This document shows positions 62,152 through 64,000 of a DNA stretch of 64,000 bases, piece after piece. The DNA is taken from assembly GCF_016599855.1 (NCBI RefSeq), contig NZ_CP067041.1, positions 6,324,001 through 6,388,000 of the forward strand, in the 5' to 3' direction. This stretch comes from Bradyrhizobium diazoefficiens. GTDB lineage: Bacteria > Pseudomonadota > Alphaproteobacteria > Rhizobiales > Xanthobacteraceae. The position numbers were made by a program, and so were the translations under genes. Within the stretch, counting starts at the first letter, position 1. Every line of letters begins with the position of its first letter. A model generated the notes under the pieces. The model was not told where the DNA came from. It did no database searches and was given only the letters and a program-made list of their open reading frames with translations.

Positions 62152-62739
62152 ATGCTCGCGCCATCGGGCGAATTGCTGCGCGCCGGCATGGCGCTGAAAC
62201 TCAACCATCTCAAGCGCGCCGCCCGGTCCTATCTGCGTGACCGCGCCAGCCAGGCCACCGGACGCCTGACCTCCTATGCGGTCGCGGCGGGATTGCTTGC
62301 GGTGGCAGTCCTGTTCCTCGTTGCGGCATTCTTTGTTGGCCTGATCGCGCTGTATCGCTGGGTTGCCATCACCTACGGGCAATTCTGGGGTTTCGGTGCC
62401 GTCGCAGCCGTGCTGCTGGTTTTGGCCGCAGTCTGCGCCGGGGTGGCCATCGCCCAGATGAATCGCCGTCCCCGACCGATCGTGCCGCTCGCCAGCCGCA
62501 TGCGTGTCGCGATCGCCTCACCGCGGATCCCGCGCGGAACAGTCAAGCAGGCGGTCAAGGAGGTCGCGACGACGATTCCGCTGGTGCCGCTCGCACCGGG
62601 CGAACGCGGCCGTGGCGGCAGTACCTTCTCGGCTCGGACCAACCGCCCCGTGCAGCTGGGCCTGATGCTTGCGGCTATCGGATTGCTGGGCTTCACGGCA
62701 GCGCGGCGGCGGCGCCGTCATCACGGACTGGACGCCTGA
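62152..62739 (+). CDS. Hypothetical membrane protein (phage-holin-like superfamily)
   Basis: A 195-residue protein with an amphipathic N-terminus (LKRAARSYLRDRASQATGRL), two long helices (SYAVAAGLLAVAVLFLVAAF, then FGAVAAVLLVLAAVCAGVAI), a basic cytoplasmic part and a third short hydrophobic stretch (PVQLGLMLAAIGLLGFTAAR). The two-helix core resembles the phage-holin-like superfamily of putative actinobacterial and alphaproteobacterial membrane proteins. Function unknown. The stop is 1 base before the YihY gene start. Confidence 0.75.
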   Translation: MLAPSGELLRAGMALKLNHLKRAARSYLRDRASQATGRLTSYAVAAGLLAVAVLFLVAAFFVGLIALYRWVAITYGQFWGFGAVAAVLLVLAAVCAGVAIAQMNRRPRPIVPLASRMRVAIASPRIPRGTVKQAVKEVATTIPLVPLAPGERGRGGSTFSARTNRPVQLGLMLAAIGLLGFTAARRRRRHHGLDA

Positions 62740-62740
62740 G

Positions 62741-63871
62741 ATGCGTGTGCGGCACTCCGAGCAGCTCGACTCCTGGCTGCTGATCGCCGCCACGGCGGTC
62801 TTCGTCCTCACCGCGGAACGCTATGTCCAGGAGTCCGGGCTGATCCGGCCGGGGCCTCCGCAACACAATCGCAATAACGAAGCAAATTCACCGGAAACGA
62901 ACCCGGCAAGCGCGGCCATGCAGCCCGGCCGTGGCCGCCGCTCAAAGAGCCCATTTAAGATCCCCTGGGCGGGTTGGAAGGATATCTTCTGGCGCACCTA
63001 TCAGCGCATCGACGAAGATCGCCTGCTGGCGACCGCCGGCGGTGTGGTGTTCTTCGGGCTGCTTGCGGTATTTCCCGCCGTGACAGCGCTCGTCTCATCC
63101 TACGGCCTGTTCGCTGATCCCTCGACGATCAGCGCCAATCTCCAGACGCTTGCGGCCATGCTCCCCGAAGGCTCGTTCCAGATCGTCCAGGACCAGGTCG
63201 CCCGCGTGGTATCGAAAGGCAACACGGCGCTTGGCGCCACCTTCCTGTTCGGCTTCGTGCTCGCGATCTGGAGCGCCAATGCCGGGGTCAAAGCGATCTT
63301 CGACGCCCTCAATGTCGCCTATGAGGAGCGCGAGAAGCGCAGCTTCATCAAGCTGAACCTTATTTCCCTGAGCTTCACGGTCGGCGGTATCGTGGCCCTC
63401 CTGGTCATGGTCGGCACCGTGGTTGCCTTCCCGCTTGCGCTCGACCACCTCGGCCTTGCGCCGGAGAGCAAGCTGATCGTCGCGCTGGCGCGCTGGCCGC
63501 TGCTGTTCGTCATCCTGCTGGTGGCGCTCGCCATTCTCTACCGCTTCGCGCCCAGCCGCGATTCGCCGCGCTGGCAGTGGCTGAGCATCGGCGCCGTGAC
63601 CGCTGCCCTGCTCTGGATCGCCGGCTCGGCGCTGCTGTCCCTGTATCTGTCGAAATTCGCCAACTACAACGCGACCTACGGCTCGCTCGGCGCCGCCATC
63701 GGGCTGATGATGTGGATGTGGATGTCGGCGATCGTCATCATGTTCGGCGCCGAGCTGAACTCGGAAATCGAGCGGCAGACCCTGCGCGACACGACCACCG
63801 GGCGACCCAAGCCGCTCGGCAGCCGCGAGGCGGTCTCGGCCGACACGGTCGGCGCCGCCGCGCCATCCTGA
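62741..63871 (+). CDS. YihY/virulence factor BrkB-family membrane protein
   Basis: The 376-residue inner-membrane protein has an N-terminal helix (residues 13-25), a polar insert (about 30-80), then the YihY/BrkB body with six helices: AGWKDIFWRTYQRIDEDRLL, GGVVFFGLLAVFPAVTALVS, ALGATFLFGFVLAIWSANAG and AIGLMMWMWMSAIVIMFGAE, the last being the family hallmark. Once thought to be RNase BN, these proteins are putative transporters. It starts directly after the upstream membrane protein and is probably coupled to it. Confidence 0.9.
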   Translation: MRVRHSEQLDSWLLIAATAVFVLTAERYVQESGLIRPGPPQHNRNNEANSPETNPASAAMQPGRGRRSKSPFKIPWAGWKDIFWRTYQRIDEDRLLATAGGVVFFGLLAVFPAVTALVSSYGLFADPSTISANLQTLAAMLPEGSFQIVQDQVARVVSKGNTALGATFLFGFVLAIWSANAGVKAIFDALNVAYEEREKRSFIKLNLISLSFTVGGIVALLVMVGTVVAFPLALDHLGLAPESKLIVALARWPLLFVILLVALAILYRFAPSRDSPRWQWLSIGAVTAALLWIAGSALLSLYLSKFANYNATYGSLGAAIGLMMWMWMSAIVIMFGAELNSEIERQTLRDTTTGRPKPLGSREAVSADTVGAAAPS

Positions 63872-64000
63872 TCTCGCCGCTATCCCCTCGAATCAACAAT
63901 GATGTTAAGCTCGGGTTGCTTGGGGCAAGCATGAGACGAGACGCCTTGGCACGTCGACTCCTGTTTTCCCGAGGCACAGTCAGCACTTGAGGCATAGCGC

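Noticed and set aside
63892..64000. Short frames at the right window edge
   Set aside because: Frames of about 10 and 19 codons only, with no ribosome site or pattern; nothing can be supported.

Overview
The window looks like a chromosomal segment of a Bradyrhizobium-type alphaproteobacterium (Nitrobacteraceae). The reasons are the GC-rich coding with long stop-free antisense frames, the mix of core genes (glmM, aroE, aatA, uvrB, ychF-pth-rplY, lgt, prs, ribH, proC, hisS, ilvE, uvrC-pgsA-moaD-moaE-prmB), the Bradyrhizobium-style small beta-barrel proteins, DUF992, DUF3617, DUF4282 and CWC proteins, and many palindromic intergenic repeats. The genus is inferred from remembered protein resemblance, not from a search.

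Layout. 1-600: edge of an IS110-family insertion sequence and its non-coding end, then an intergenic repeat. 600-12400: mostly minus-strand genes (glmM, a disrupted SulP anion transporter with its XRE regulator, an EF-G paralogue, DUF992, aatA), with lldD on the plus strand. 12400-16300: plus-strand GST, small membrane proteins, a PAS protein, a GNAT and an aldo/keto reductase. 16300-23000: an IsdG-like heme monooxygenase, a coupled DUF1800/DUF1501 pair, a CWC protein, a second GST, an outer-membrane barrel and a TauE/SafE permease operon. 23000-32700: LysR regulator, small proteins, metallophosphoesterase, uvrB with an in-frame repeat insertion, and secreted or hypothetical proteins. 32800-43100: tandem MaoC hydratases, ychF-pth-rplY, ubiK, dienelactone hydrolase, the lgt-methyltransferase-pgeF run, a lipoprotein and prs. 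43200-50000: FMN-riboswitch-controlled ribH, YbjN protein, proC, FlK-like thioesterase, tautomerase, hisS and ilvE. 50100-64000: a MarR/response-regulator/kinase (PetP/PetR-like) operon, small secreted proteins, RNase T2, rlmJ, a cold-shock protein, an outer-membrane barrel, the uvrC-pgsA-moaD-moaE-prmB run and a YihY/BrkB membrane protein.

Most of the window is ordinary housekeeping. The points most worth a second look are the IS110 non-coding end (possible bridge-RNA region), the SulP gene broken by what looks like an 8-nt deletion and hidden by a stop-free wrong frame, perfect palindromes in front of the XRE regulator, a palindromic repeat inserted in frame in uvrB, the riboswitch on a solitary ribH, and two intergenic regions with strong terminators that could be small RNAs or leaders. 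I found no CRISPR array, prophage, secretion system, tRNA or rRNA.
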